This document shows, piece by piece, positions 43,121 to 52,210 of a stretch of 64,000 bases of DNA. The notes under the pieces were generated by a model that did not search any database, was not told where the DNA came from, and saw only the letters and a program-made list of their open reading frames with translations. Both the position numbers and the translations under genes were made by a program. This DNA comes from Ovoidimarina sediminis (GTDB lineage Bacteria > Pseudomonadota > Alphaproteobacteria > Rhodobacterales > Rhodobacteraceae), in contig NZ_JAWHTE010000003.1 of assembly GCF_032586175.1 (NCBI RefSeq), positions 248,001-312,000 of the forward strand, given 5' to 3'. Position 1 is the stretch's first letter, and each line of letters begins with the position of its first letter.

Positions 43121-44508
43121 GATATGTATCGACGCGGGGCCAGGCCCCAGTCTTGAATTTCGGCGAGGCGATGCGCGCGGGCCTGGCCCGCGACGGCGGG
43201 CTATACGTGCCCGAAACGATCCCCGCGATGAGCCGGGGCGACATCGCGGCGCTTCGCGGCGTGAGCTATGAAGAGGCCGCGTTCCGGGTGATGCGCCCCT
43301 TCGTGGGCGACAGTTTTTCGGACGCGACGCTCGAAGGTGCGATCGAGCGGGCCTATGGCGGTTTCGGCCATGATGCCCGGGCCCCCCTTGTTCAGCTTGG
43401 GCCGAACCATTTCCTGCTGGAGTTGTTCCACGGCCCGACACTGGCCTTCAAGGATTTCGCGATGCAGGTGATCGGCCAGCTGATGCAGGCCTCGCTGGAG
43501 GAAACCGGCGACCGGATCACCATCGTGGGCGCGACAAGCGGCGACACCGGATCGGCGGCGATCGAGGCGTTCCGGGGGCTCGATGCCGTCGACGTCTATA
43601 TCCTCTTTCCCGATGGCCGGGTGAGTGAGGTGCAGCGCCGGCAGATGACCACGCCTACGGAGGCCAATGTACAGGCGCTGGCGCTGGATGGCGATTTCGA
43701 CGATTGCCAGGCCATGGTGAAGGCGATGTTCAACGATTTCGCCTTCCGCGACCGGGTGGGGCTGACGGCCGTGAACTCGATCAACTGGGCGCGGGTTCTG
43801 GCGCAGGTCGTCTATTACTTCACCGCCGCCGCAAGCCTCGGCGCCCCCGATCGCGAGGTGGATTTTACCGTACCCACGGGCAATTTCGGGGACATATTCG
43901 CGGGCTATATCGCGAAGCGCATGGGGCTTCCCATCGGGCGCCTCGTGATCGCGACGAACCAGAACGATATCCTGCACCGGACGCTGGAGACGGGCGCGCA
44001 TGTGAAGGAGGGGGTGACGCCCTCGATCAGCCCGTCGATGGACATTCAGGTGTCGTCGAATTTCGAGCGTGCGCTGTTCGAAGCCTATGGGCGCGACGGC
44101 GGCGCCGTGGCGCAGCTGATGGGTGAGCTTGCGGAGAAGGGCGGGTTCCCGGTGAGCCAGGGCGCGCTTCAGGCCCTCCGCGAGGTCTACGGCTCTGGCA
44201 GGGTGTCGGAGGAGGAAACGAGCGCCACGATCCGCGACATGGCGCGGCGGACGGGCGAGGTGCTTTGCCCCCATTCCGCGGTCGGAGTGCGGGTTGCCGA
44301 GACCCGGATTGACCGCGCGCGGCCCATGGTGACACTGGCCACCGCGCATCCCGCGAAGTTCCCCGATGCGGTCGAGGCGGCAACGGGCGCACGCCCCCCT
44401 CTTCCAAAGCGGATGGCGGACCTTTATGACCGGTCGGAGCGATTGGTCCGCGTTGCCAATGATTTGGCCGCGGTGGAGGAGCTGATCGAGGAGAGACTGC
44501 CGGCGTGA
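43117..44508 (+). CDS. thrC: Threonine synthase
   Basis: A 463-residue PLP enzyme converting O-phosphohomoserine to threonine. N-terminal YVSTRGQAPVLNFGEAMRAGLARDGGLYVP, PLP lysine K112 in HGPTLAFKDFAMQ, phosphate/PLP loop VGATSGDTGSAAIEA, FPTGNFGD-type VPTGNFGDIFAGYIAKRMGL and the C-terminal LATAHPAKFPDAV identify the long bacterial type. It is coupled by an ATGA overlap to surf1, and by GTGA to the following peptidase. Confidence 0.96.
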   Translation: MRYVSTRGQAPVLNFGEAMRAGLARDGGLYVPETIPAMSRGDIAALRGVSYEEAAFRVMRPFVGDSFSDATLEGAIERAYGGFGHDARAPLVQLGPNHFLLELFHGPTLAFKDFAMQVIGQLMQASLEETGDRITIVGATSGDTGSAAIEAFRGLDAVDVYILFPDGRVSEVQRRQMTTPTEANVQALALDGDFDDCQAMVKAMFNDFAFRDRVGLTAVNSINWARVLAQVVYYFTAAASLGAPDREVDFTVPTGNFGDIFAGYIAKRMGLPIGRLVIATNQNDILHRTLETGAHVKEGVTPSISPSMDIQVSSNFERALFEAYGRDGGAVAQLMGELAEKGGFPVSQGALQALREVYGSGRVSEEETSATIRDMARRTGEVLCPHSAVGVRVAETRIDRARPMVTLATAHPAKFPDAVEAATGARPPLPKRMADLYDRSERLVRVANDLAAVEELIEERLPA

Positions 44509-45767
44509 CAGTTGACGTGCATACACTGCCTAACGGCCTTCGCATCGTGACCGAGCATATGCCGGGGCTCAAATCGGCCTCGATCGGCGTCTGGGTGACC
44601 GCAGGCGGGCGGCACGAGCGCGAGGACCAGAACGGGATCGCGCATTTCCTGGAACATATGGCGTTCAAGGGGACGACGACGCGCACTGCGCTTCAGATCG
44701 CCGAGGCGATCGAGGATGTGGGCGGGTATATCAACGCCTATACGAGCCGCGAGATGACGGCCTATTACGCGCGCGTCCTTGAGGATGACGTCGCCCTCGC
44801 GCTGGACGTCATTTCCGATATCGTGCTCAACCCGGTCTTCGACCCGCGGGAAATCGAGGTCGAGCGTCACGTGATCCTGCAGGAAATCGGACAGGCGCAT
44901 GACACGCCCGACGACATCATCTTCGACTGGCTGCAGGAGGCCGCCTATCCCGAACAGCCGATGGGCCGCACGATCCTGGGCCCTGCACAGCGCGTCCGGG
45001 GCTTTGCGCGGGAGGATCTCGCAGGTTTCGTGGGCGAACGCTACGGGCCCGAACAGATGATCGTTGCGGCCGCCGGTGCGGTGGATCACGACGCGATCTG
45101 CAAGGCTGCGGAGGCAATGTTCGGCCATCTCGCGCAGCGCGAGAGCCCGAACGTAGAGCCGGCGGTGTTCCGGGGCGGCGAGATGCGGCGTGCCCGGGAT
45201 CTCGAGCAGGTGCACTTCACCCTGGGCCTCGAAATTCCGGGCTATCGCGATCCCGATCTCTACACCTCGCAGATCTACGCAAACGTGCTTGGGGGCGGCA
45301 TGTCTTCGCGGCTTTTTCAGGAAGCGCGGGAGGTGCGGGGCCTTTGCTATTCGATCTTCGCCCAGGCGGGCACCTATGCCGATAGCGGTCTTCTGACCAT
45401 CTATGCGGGGACGGGCGCCGAAGAGATCGAGGAACTTGCCGCGCTGACCATCGACGAGATGCGCCGGGCGGGCGAGGACATATCGCCCGAAGAGGTGGCG
45501 CGGGCGCGTGCCCAGATGAAGGCGGGGCTTCTGATGGGGCTTGAAAGCGCCTCGTCGCGGGCCGAACGGATCGCGCGGCTTCTGGCGATCTGGGGCCGTG
45601 TGCCGACGCTGGATGAAACGGTGGAACGGATCGACGCGGTAACGACCGGCGACGTGCGCGCCTTTGCTGCACAGCTGGCGGCGCGGGGCCAGGCGGCGAT
45701 GGCGCTTTACGGCCCGATCGACCGTGCCCCCGCACTCGAGGCGCTGGCCCGGCGGCTTGCCGCCTGA
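44505..45767 (+). CDS. M16-family zinc peptidase (mitochondrial-processing-peptidase-like)
   Basis: A 420-residue insulinase-family protein. The inverted zinc motif HFLEH (H47, E50, H51) with the downstream glutamate E127 in VILQEIGQAHD is complete, so it should be active. VGGYINAYTSREMTAYYARV and LGGGMSSRLFQEAREVRGLCY (the glycine-rich substrate region) match the PqqL/MPP-beta branch. The start is GTG at 44505, overlapping the thrC stop as GTGA. The thrC-M16 peptidase pairing is common in alphaproteobacteria. Confidence 0.94.
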   Translation: MTVDVHTLPNGLRIVTEHMPGLKSASIGVWVTAGGRHEREDQNGIAHFLEHMAFKGTTTRTALQIAEAIEDVGGYINAYTSREMTAYYARVLEDDVALALDVISDIVLNPVFDPREIEVERHVILQEIGQAHDTPDDIIFDWLQEAAYPEQPMGRTILGPAQRVRGFAREDLAGFVGERYGPEQMIVAAAGAVDHDAICKAAEAMFGHLAQRESPNVEPAVFRGGEMRRARDLEQVHFTLGLEIPGYRDPDLYTSQIYANVLGGGMSSRLFQEAREVRGLCYSIFAQAGTYADSGLLTIYAGTGAEEIEELAALTIDEMRRAGEDISPEEVARARAQMKAGLLMGLESASSRAERIARLLAIWGRVPTLDETVERIDAVTTGDVRAFAAQLAARGQAAMALYGPIDRAPALEALARRLAA

Positions 45768-46345
45768 TGCTGACCCGCCGGCGCCGGGTGCGGATCGAGA
45801 CCGAGCGGATGACGCTTCGGCCGCCCCAGCACAGCGATTTCCGGGATTGGGTGGCGGTGCGCGAGGCGAGCCGCGAGTTCCTGGTGCCGTGGGAACCGGC
45901 CTGGGCGCATGACCACCTGTCGAGGAAGGCTTTCACCAACAGGGTCTACTGGGCGCAACGATCGGTCGCGAGCGGCACGGCGGTGCCGCTTTTCCTGATC
46001 CGCCGGCAGGACGAGGCGCTTCTTGGGGCAATAACGCTCGACAATATCTCGCGCGGGCCCTCGCAATCGGCCACGCTCGGCTATTGGATCGGCGAGGCCC
46101 ATGCGCGCCAGGGCTTCATGGCTGAAGCGATCCGGGGCGTTGTGCATTATGCGTTCCAGACGATGGACCTGTCGCGCATCCAGGCGGCCTGTCTGAAGGA
46201 GAACGCCGCCTCGCGCGGGCTTCTGGAGAAATGCGGGTTCAAGTACGAGGGCGTGGCGCAGGCCTATCTGCAGATCAACGGGCGATGGCGGAACCACGTG
46301 CTGTATTCGAACCTGCGCGACGACCGGCGCGGGGCAAAAGGGTAA
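45767..46345 (+). CDS. GNAT acetyltransferase, RimJ/RimL-like
   Basis: A 192-residue acetyltransferase resembling RimJ, which acetylates ribosomal protein S5. ERMTLRPPQHSDFRDWVAVREASREFL, LGYWIGEAHARQGFMAEAI (acetyl-CoA-binding motif A with an altered loop) and LSRIQAACLKENAASRGLLEKCGF (motif B) are clear. It overlaps the peptidase stop (TGATG) and ends the long ctaC operon. The true substrate is not provable from sequence. Confidence 0.9.
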   Translation: MLTRRRRVRIETERMTLRPPQHSDFRDWVAVREASREFLVPWEPAWAHDHLSRKAFTNRVYWAQRSVASGTAVPLFLIRRQDEALLGAITLDNISRGPSQSATLGYWIGEAHARQGFMAEAIRGVVHYAFQTMDLSRIQAACLKENAASRGLLEKCGFKYEGVAQAYLQINGRWRNHVLYSNLRDDRRGAKG

Positions 46346-46412
46346 GGGGGCGCTGCCCCCATCGCCCGTTTCGGGCGATTCCCCCCGGAGTATTTCCGCC
46401 AAAATGAAGGGG
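46346..46412 (-). repeat. Dispersed intergenic repeat, copy F
   Basis: Directly after the GNAT stop: hairpin GGGGGC-GCT-GCCCCC (46346-46360), hairpin ATCGCCCG-TTT-CGGGCGAT (46361-46379) and the core CCCCCCGGAGTATTTCCGCC AAAATGAAGGGG (46381-46412). It is almost identical to copy G and separates convergent genes. Confidence 0.85.
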
Positions 46413-46417
46413 TGTGC

Positions 46418-46996
46418 CTAACGCAGTCTGGAGAAAAGCCAGGTGAAGGCGTTGAGGTACGGGTCGGGACTTGCACCCCCTGCGACGTGGAGCGCGGCGC
46501 GGTCGAAGGCGGCAGACAGAATCCGGGAAAGGGCCGCGAGATCTTCGCCGGCGGGTGCGCCCGGAAGGCTTGCGAGCCCCGCGCGAAGCGTGGCAAGACC
46601 TGCTCCGGCGTCGATCTTGTCCATTTCCGCGGGACCGAGAACAGCCGGTCCGTCGATCAAGAGGAGCCGCGCACGGCCCGGCACCGACATTGCAGCGAAA
46701 AAGGCACGGGTGCCGGGCTCAAGCGGGTCGCCCCCTTCCCCGTTGAGCGCGCCTGCCTCGATGCTGCCAGCGACTGCGGCAGCCTCGGCCTCGACCACCG
46801 CGCGGAACAGCCCCGCCTTGTCGTCGAAATGATGGTAGAGCGCGCCCCGGGTGACATCGGCCGCGCGCACGATCTCGGGCGTTCCGGTCTCGGCATATCC
46901 TTTCTCGGCGAAGAGCGTGCGGGCGGCGGCGATCAGGCGCGCGCGCATCTCCTGCGAGCGGGTTTCGTTCGATCGGCGGAGCGATTTCTCTTGCAT
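46418..46996 (-). CDS. TetR-family transcriptional repressor
   Basis: A 192-residue regulator: N-terminal helix-turn-helix (MRARLIAAARTLFAEKGYAETGTPEIVRAADVTRGALYHHFDDKAGLF, about 17-65) and a helical ligand domain. The ATG at 46996 is chosen because the conserved domain follows; the earlier in-frame ATG at 47065 would place coding sequence over the operators. It is divergent from a glyoxalase-fold gene and two palindromes lie between, so it very likely represses both. Confidence 0.9.
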   Translation of the reverse strand: MQEKSLRRSNETRSQEMRARLIAAARTLFAEKGYAETGTPEIVRAADVTRGALYHHFDDKAGLFRAVVEAEAAAVAGSIEAGALNGEGGDPLEPGTRAFFAAMSVPGRARLLLIDGPAVLGPAEMDKIDAGAGLATLRAGLASLPGAPAGEDLAALSRILSAAFDRAALHVAGGASPDPYLNAFTWLFSRLR

Positions 46997-47043
46997 ACGT
47001 GCAGCCTGTATGTTTATTGATTTAAAACATGCAGCCTGTATGT
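46997..47043. promoter_or_regulatory. Two TetR-type operator palindromes between divergent genes
   Basis: ACGTGCAGCCTGTATGT (46997-47013) and ACATGCAGCCTGTATGT (47027-47043) differ at one base. Each reads as ACATGCAG-C-CTGTATGT, arms matching at seven of eight positions. They are 30 bases apart centre to centre and fill the gap between the TetR and glyoxalase-fold start codons; the first begins on the base after the TetR ATG. Confidence 0.8.
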
Positions 47044-47066
47044 AAACTCTGGACGAAAGGTGCAAG

Positions 47067-47492
47067 ATGAATCCGACCCAGTACTACCCCGTGATCATGA
47101 CCGGCAACGTGGCCGGGACCGCCGCCTTCTATTGCCGGTATTTCGGGTTCCGCCCGATGTTCGAGGCGGAGTGGTACGTGCATCTGCAGATGGATGAGGT
47201 GCCGAGTGTGAACCTTGCAATCCTCGACGGGGCGCATGAGACGATTCCGGCGGAGGGGCGCGGGCGGGCGGCGGGGCTGATCCTGAACTTCGAGGTCGAG
47301 GATGTGGATGCGGTGCATGCGCGGCTGATGGCGGAAGGCTTGCCCGAATGCCTGCCCCTGAGAGACGAGGCATTTGGGCAGCGGCATTTCATCACGAAGG
47401 ACCCCAACGGTGTCCTGATCGACGTGATCACGCCGATCCCTCCCGACGCGGCCTTTGCTGCGCAATATACCGAGGAAGCGCTTCTGACCTGA
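47067..47492 (+). CDS. Glyoxalase/VOC-family protein
   Basis: A 141-residue vicinal-oxygen-chelate protein with two beta-alpha-beta-beta-beta modules (YYPVIMTGNVAGTAAFYCRYFGF..., and GLILNFEVEDVDAVHARLMAEG...ITKDPNGVLIDVI). The metal-ligand positions look partly replaced, so it may be a binding (resistance) protein or a dioxygenase-like enzyme. The start codon lies 24 bases from the second TetR operator, so it is probably the repressor's main target. Its substrate is presumably the TetR ligand. Confidence 0.85.
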   Translation: MNPTQYYPVIMTGNVAGTAAFYCRYFGFRPMFEAEWYVHLQMDEVPSVNLAILDGAHETIPAEGRGRAAGLILNFEVEDVDAVHARLMAEGLPECLPLRDEAFGQRHFITKDPNGVLIDVITPIPPDAAFAAQYTEEALLT

Positions 47493-47567
47493 GTGCCGCG
47501 GCGCGGCGATTGACTTCCCCGTTGCCCTTCGCCACAACTCCGGCGACACCGGCAGCGGGGGTATTCC

Positions 47568-48272
47568 ATGAAGAAAATATACGGTTCGGCCGACGAGGCG
47601 CTCGACGGCCTGTTGCATGACGGCATGCTGATCGCGGCAGGCGGCTTCGGCCTTTGCGGCATACCCGAGCTTCTGATCGACGCCATCGTGAAGAGCGGTG
47701 TGAAGGATCTGACGATCGCCTCGAACAATTGCGGGGTCGACGGGTTTGGGCTCGGCAAGCTTCTGGATACCAAGCAGATCAAGAAGATGATGTCGTCCTA
47801 TGTCGGCGAGAACGACGAATTCATGCGGCAATACCTTTCAGGCGAGCTTGAGATCGAGTTCAATCCGCAAGGGACGCTTGCCGAACGGATGCGTGCGGGC
47901 GGTGCGGGGATCCCGGGTTTCTATACCAAGACCGGCGTCGGCACCGTCATCGCCGAGGGTAAGGAACACAAGGAGTTCGACGGCGAAACCTTTATCCTCG
48001 AACGAGGCATTTTCGCCGATATCTCGATCGTGAAGGCGTGGAAGGCCGATGACACCGGCAATGCGGTGTTCCGAAAGACCGCGCGCAACTTCAACCCGCC
48101 GGCGGCGATGTGCGGCAAGATCTGCATCATGGAAGTCGAGGAGATCGTGCCGCGCGGCAGCCTTGACCCCGACCATATCCACCTGCCCGGGATCTATGTG
48201 CACCGCCTGATCCAGGGCGAGCACGAAAAGCGTATCGAACAGCGCACCGTGCGCAAGCGGGAGGAAGCCTGA
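47568..48272 (+). CDS. scoA: 3-oxoacid CoA-transferase subunit A
   Basis: A 234-residue subunit of succinyl-CoA:3-oxoacid CoA-transferase, which activates acetoacetate and other 3-oxoacids with CoA from succinyl-CoA. MKKIYGSADEALDGLL, the CoA-binding GGFGLCGIPELLIDA, ASNNCGVDGFGLG and GIPGFYTKTGVGT are family marks. It overlaps scoB by one base (TGATG). Confidence 0.95.
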   Translation: MKKIYGSADEALDGLLHDGMLIAAGGFGLCGIPELLIDAIVKSGVKDLTIASNNCGVDGFGLGKLLDTKQIKKMMSSYVGENDEFMRQYLSGELEIEFNPQGTLAERMRAGGAGIPGFYTKTGVGTVIAEGKEHKEFDGETFILERGIFADISIVKAWKADDTGNAVFRKTARNFNPPAAMCGKICIMEVEEIVPRGSLDPDHIHLPGIYVHRLIQGEHEKRIEQRTVRKREEA

Positions 48273-48895
48273 TGCCCTGGGACCGTAACCAGATGGCCGC
48301 GCGGGCGGCTAAGGAACTCGATGACGGGATGTATGTGAACCTCGGCATCGGGATCCCGACGCTTGTGGCGAACTATGTCGGCGACAAGGACATCACCCTG
48401 CAATCCGAAAACGGAATGCTGGGCATGGGCCCCTTCCCCTTTGAAGGCGACGAAGACCCCGATCTGATCAACGCCGGCAAGCAGACGATCACGGAACTGG
48501 CACGCACCGCTTATTTCGACAGCGCCACCTCCTTCGGGATGATCCGGGGCGGCAAGATCGCCGCCGCGATCCTGGGCGCGATGGAAGTGAGCGAGAAGGG
48601 CGACCTGGCGAACTGGATGATCCCCGGCAAGCTCGTGAAGGGTATGGGCGGCGCGATGGATCTGGTGGCCGGCGTCGGCCGCGTGATCGTGGTGATGGAT
48701 CACCAGAACAAGCGCGGCGAGTCGAAAGTGCTTAAGGAGTGTACGCTGCCCTTGACGGGCAAGGCCGTGGTCGACCTCATCATCACGAACCTCGGCGTGC
48801 TCGAGGTGGGGCACAAGGGGCTTCACATCCTGGAATGCGCGCCCGGCGTGACGCCCGACGACATCCGCGCGGCCACCGAGGCCACGATTGTCTGA
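48272..48895 (+). CDS. scoB: 3-oxoacid CoA-transferase subunit B
   Basis: A 207-residue partner of ScoA. It carries the catalytic glutamate in LQSENGMLGMGPFP (E46), which forms the thioester intermediate, after GMYVNLGIGIPTLVANY. LGAMEVSEKGDLANWMIPG and VMDHQNKRGESKVLK are further marks. The next gene starts (TTG) eight bases before its end. Confidence 0.95.
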   Translation: MPWDRNQMAARAAKELDDGMYVNLGIGIPTLVANYVGDKDITLQSENGMLGMGPFPFEGDEDPDLINAGKQTITELARTAYFDSATSFGMIRGGKIAAAILGAMEVSEKGDLANWMIPGKLVKGMGGAMDLVAGVGRVIVVMDHQNKRGESKVLKECTLPLTGKAVVDLIITNLGVLEVGHKGLHILECAPGVTPDDIRAATEATIV

Positions 48896-49178
48896 ATTCG
48901 AGATCCTGCGCGAGGTCGACGGATCGAAGGGACGCTATGTCATTCGCCGGGGCGGCGAAGAGGCGGAGCTGACCTATTCGATCCTCTCGCCCCAGAAGGT
49001 GATCGCCGATCACACGGGTGTGCCGGACGCCTTCAAGGGCACCGGCATGGGCCGGGCGCTGGTACGGCGGCTTGTTGAGGATGCTCGGGCCGAGGGGTTC
49101 GAGATCGTGCCGCTTTGTCCTTACGTGAATGCGGAGCGGAGGCGGAATCCCGACTGGGCGGATGCGTTTGATGTGTGA
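48888..49178 (+). CDS. Small GNAT-fold acetyltransferase (YjdJ/Gcn5-related type)
   Basis: A 96-residue minimal acetyltransferase. DHTGVPDAFKGTGMGRALVRRLVEDARAEG holds the acetyl-CoA loop (GTGMG), and PLCPYVNAERRRNPDW the conserved Cys-Pro-Tyr end of this family (PF14542-like). The start is TTG at 48888, inside the scoB stop region, giving MSEFEILREVDGSKG; no ATG fits. Substrate unknown. Confidence 0.8.
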   Translation: MSEFEILREVDGSKGRYVIRRGGEEAELTYSILSPQKVIADHTGVPDAFKGTGMGRALVRRLVEDARAEGFEIVPLCPYVNAERRRNPDWADAFDV

Positions 49179-49302
49179 GGCGACACCGATGGGATCTGCG
49201 GTTCGTGCCGCCAGGCCAGTGATCGTCACTCCCGGGCTGGCGCTGTTCAGGCCTTAAGATACCTGGGCGGCCAGCAGCCTTCCGGTGCACATGATCATTT
49301 TT

Positions 49303-50388
49303 TCAGTCGCGTAAGACGGCCATGCTTTCGGCGTCCCATCCAATCCAGACCGGCGCATCGCCAACAGCGTTGCCGGTCGCTGTGTCGACATACGCTTTCA
49401 GCGTCGCACCCGCCGCCTGTTCGACGAGAAGATCCATCATCATGCGGCTTCCGAGAAAGGTTTTCCCGACAACCCGGGCCTGAATGGCGTTCGCTGTTTC
49501 GGGTTTCTCGCGATGCAATCCCACTCTTTCCAATCGGATCGAGGCGGTCGCCATTCCATCCGGATGCGGGTCGTCCGGTCGCCGGTGCCCGCGAAGGGCC
49601 GCGCCGTACCAGTCGATCAAGACCTCTTCTCCATCCTGGCCTTTCACCTCACCCGAGATCAGGTTCGTCTCTCCCACGAATTGCGCGACGAATCGATTGG
49701 CGGGATGGTAGTAAAGCTCTTCCGGCGTGCCGTCCTGTTCGACGGATCCGGCATTCATGACCACGATGCGGTCAGACATGGTCAGCGCCTCGTCCTGGTC
49801 GTGGGTCACGAAGACGAATGTCTTGTCGGTGCGCCTCTGGATCGATTTCAACTCCTGCTGGACCTGGCCGCGAAGCTTTGCATCGAGCGCACCAAGCGGC
49901 TCGTCCAGCAAGAGCAACGCGGGATCGGGGGCCAGTGCCCGCGCCAGGGCGACGCGCTGACGCTGACCGCCGGACAACTGGCCGGGATAGCGATCGCCGT
50001 AGTCTGACAGCTCCAGAAACGCCATCAATTCGTCCAGCCGTGCATCGATCGCCGGGCGCCCCATCCCCTTCAGCTCCAGCCCGAAGGCCATATTCTGGCG
50101 CACGGTCATGTGCGGGAAAAGCGCGTAATCCTGGAACACCATGTTCACGTTTCGCCGGTCGGGTGGAAGACGTGTGACATCCGCGCCTTCCAGCAGAATG
50201 CGACCGGTGTCGGGCCGTTCGAACCCGCCCATGATGCGGAGCGTCGTTGATTTGCCGCAACCCGACGGACCAAGGAAGGTCACGAATTCGCCCTCGGCGA
50301 TGTCGAGGTTCAGTTCCCGGAGCGCGACCGCGCTGCCGAAGGTTTTCTTGATCCCGTCGACACGGACGATCGGAGTGTCCCTGCTCAT
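49303..50388 (-). CDS. ABC transporter ATP-binding protein, polyamine/opine type
   Basis: A 361-residue ATPase of the PotA/spermidine-putrescine class. Walker A FLGPSGCGKSTTLR (about 38-51), Q-loop MVFQDYALFPHMTVRQN, signature LSGGQRQRVALARALAPDP, Walker B LLLLDEPLGALDAKLR and the H-loop FVTHDQDEALTMSDRI are intact. A C-terminal TOBE-like domain (about 240-361) follows. It is the last gene of the minus-strand operon, overlapping the permease gene by four bases (ATGA). Polyamine, opine or amino-acid derivatives are possible cargo. Confidence 0.93.
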   Translation of the reverse strand: MSRDTPIVRVDGIKKTFGSAVALRELNLDIAEGEFVTFLGPSGCGKSTTLRIMGGFERPDTGRILLEGADVTRLPPDRRNVNMVFQDYALFPHMTVRQNMAFGLELKGMGRPAIDARLDELMAFLELSDYGDRYPGQLSGGQRQRVALARALAPDPALLLLDEPLGALDAKLRGQVQQELKSIQRRTDKTFVFVTHDQDEALTMSDRIVVMNAGSVEQDGTPEELYYHPANRFVAQFVGETNLISGEVKGQDGEEVLIDWYGAALRGHRRPDDPHPDGMATASIRLERVGLHREKPETANAIQARVVGKTFLGSRMMMDLLVEQAAGATLKAYVDTATGNAVGDAPVWIGWDAESMAVLRD

Positions 50389-51176
50389 CGATCAGCTCCC
50401 CTGTTCAAGCGGCGCATATAGCGTTCAGCCCAGATCCCGAGCACGGCCGTCAGGACCAGGGCCACGGTGGCTATTGCGTTGATTTCCGGTGACATGCCCG
50501 AGCGCAGCTTGGCGAAGATGAGCACCGGCAATGTCGGTTCATAGCTGCCGAGGAAAAACGATCGTACGAAATCGTCGAAGCTGAGGAGAAGACAGAAGAT
50601 GCTTGCGCCCATGATGGCCGGCGTCAGATAGGGCAGCGTGATCCTGAGGAAGGCGATCAGCGGGTCGGCGCCCAGATCGCGCGCCGCCTCGATCTGGCTC
50701 TTTGGCAGGGTCGACAGCCGCGCCATCACCACGAGTACCACGAAAGGCACGTTGTGAACGGCGTGTGACCAGATGATCGCAAACATGCCCGGTTCGATGC
50801 CGAGCAGCCGGGCATAGATGCGGAACGCGATGGCCGAGATGATCCCGGGCACGAGCGCGGGCAGGATGGCTAGGCCAAAGATCACCGCCTTGCCCCAGAA
50901 CGTCCGCCCTTCCAACAGGACGGCGATCCAGAGGCCGACGGCAATCGAGATCAGCGTCGAGAGGACGGCAATGGCGATAGAATAGCCGAAGACCGAAAGG
51001 ACCTCTGCATCCTCGAAGACGCCCAGATACCACTCGAGCGTCCATGACTTTATCGGGAAACCGATGAACTTCGAGTCCTTGAAGCCCATCAGAACCATCA
51101 GGAACAGGGGTACGAAAACATAAAGGACGAAGGCCCAGTATATGCAGGACAGAAAGATGCGCGTGCTGCGGGTCAA
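50385..51176 (-). CDS. ABC transporter permease (PotC-like)
   Basis: A 263-residue inner-membrane permease with six hydrophobic segments. The EAA loop is in SQIEAARDLGADPLIAFLRITLPYLTP. TRSTRIFLSCIYWAFVLYVFVPLFLM begins the protein. The start is TTG at 51176, overlapping the upstream permease stop (TTGA) and preceded by GGAAAGGGG; no ATG is suitable. Confidence 0.9.
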   Translation of the reverse strand: MTRSTRIFLSCIYWAFVLYVFVPLFLMVLMGFKDSKFIGFPIKSWTLEWYLGVFEDAEVLSVFGYSIAIAVLSTLISIAVGLWIAVLLEGRTFWGKAVIFGLAILPALVPGIISAIAFRIYARLLGIEPGMFAIIWSHAVHNVPFVVLVVMARLSTLPKSQIEAARDLGADPLIAFLRITLPYLTPAIMGASIFCLLLSFDDFVRSFFLGSYEPTLPVLIFAKLRSGMSPEINAIATVALVLTAVLGIWAERYMRRLNRGADR

Positions 51177-52156
51177 CGGGTGTCCCCTTTCCTGAGCATA
51201 TGCATCAGCCGCTGGAAGATGGCCGAGATCGCGAGAGCCGCCAGGAACATGATCGTGGCGAAGGCAGCGCCGGTCGGCCATTCGTCACCCGCGACATGGA
51301 AGAAGCCCGCGATCGTCTCGGCGAAGACCGTTGTCGAGGGACCGCCAAGCAGGACCGGGGTAGCATAGAACCCCGTCGAGATCAGGAACACCAGAGTGCA
51401 TCCAGAAGAGATCCCTTCAAGCGTAAGCGGCAACGTCACGCGGCGGAACCGCGTCCAGGCACCTGCCCCAAGATCTGCCGCTGCCTCCCAGTAGCTTCGC
51501 GGCAGCTTCTCAAGCGCCGAGTAGAGCGGCAGCAGCATGTAAAGCGCTGTCAGATAGACGATGCCCACACCCATGGAGAAGCTCGTGTACATGAACGGGA
51601 TCGGCCGATCGATCAGGCCCAGCCACCTGAGGGCAAGATTGACTGCCCCGGTGTTGCCCAGAAGGATCATGATCGCATAGGTCCGCACGATTTCGCCGAC
51701 CCAGAACGGAACAAGCAGCAGCAGCAGCAACAGAAGCTGGTTTTGACGGCGGACATGCCGGGCCAGGAAGTAGGCCACCGGATAGGTGATGATAAGCGTC
51801 GCAAGCGTGAACGTGCCGGCGAAGATCAAGGTTCGGAAGAATGGCATCCAGAAGATCTTGTCGCCGAAGAAGCGCGCGTAATGCTCCAGCGTGAAGTGGC
51901 TCTGGGCATCCCGGGCGACCGGGTAGGCATCGGTCAGGCTGACGCGAAGCATCTGAAGCATCGGCCCAAGGTGCTGCGTCAGGATCCAGAGGACGGGCAG
52001 CGCCGCAAGAAGCAGGAACTGCCGGCGCGGAGAGGCATAGACCAGCGTGAAAAAGGCCTTGTATGGCCCCCACCGCACCAGGCGGCCCCAGAAGGTGGCG
52101 CGACCTTCGTCAAACGCTCCGTGCTGTTCAGGCACGGATGCGACCTCTGAGTTCAT
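51173..52156 (-). CDS. ABC transporter permease (PotB-like)
   Basis: A 327-residue permease with about six to seven hydrophobic segments after a roughly 40-residue cytoplasmic lead. It has TFTLATLIITYPVAYFLA, the EAA motif YWEAAADLGAGAWTRFRRVTLPL and PVLLGGPSTTVFAETI. It forms the membrane channel with the following permease. It lies 68 bases after the binding-protein gene with a GC hairpin between. Confidence 0.92.
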   Translation of the reverse strand: MNSEVASVPEQHGAFDEGRATFWGRLVRWGPYKAFFTLVYASPRRQFLLLAALPVLWILTQHLGPMLQMLRVSLTDAYPVARDAQSHFTLEHYARFFGDKIFWMPFFRTLIFAGTFTLATLIITYPVAYFLARHVRRQNQLLLLLLLLVPFWVGEIVRTYAIMILLGNTGAVNLALRWLGLIDRPIPFMYTSFSMGVGIVYLTALYMLLPLYSALEKLPRSYWEAAADLGAGAWTRFRRVTLPLTLEGISSGCTLVFLISTGFYATPVLLGGPSTTVFAETIAGFFHVAGDEWPTGAAFATIMFLAALAISAIFQRLMHMLRKGDTR

Positions 52157-52186
52157 GGCGTTCCCCTTGCCGGTCGGTCAGGAAGG

Positions 52187-52210
52187 CCCGCCCCCCGTGA
52201 AGGGGGCGGG
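52187..52210 (-). terminator. GC hairpin between binding-protein and permease genes
   Basis: CCCGCCCCC (52187-52195) and GGGGGCGGG (52202-52210) form nine perfect GC pairs around a six-base loop, without a U-run. Such structures after the binding-protein gene commonly cut permease expression or protect the upstream mRNA; that role is inferred. Confidence 0.6.

Noticed and set aside
46418..49178. scoAB belonging to the TetR regulon
   Set aside because: No copy of the operator is visible before scoA, and the VOC gene's stop is 75 bases upstream.
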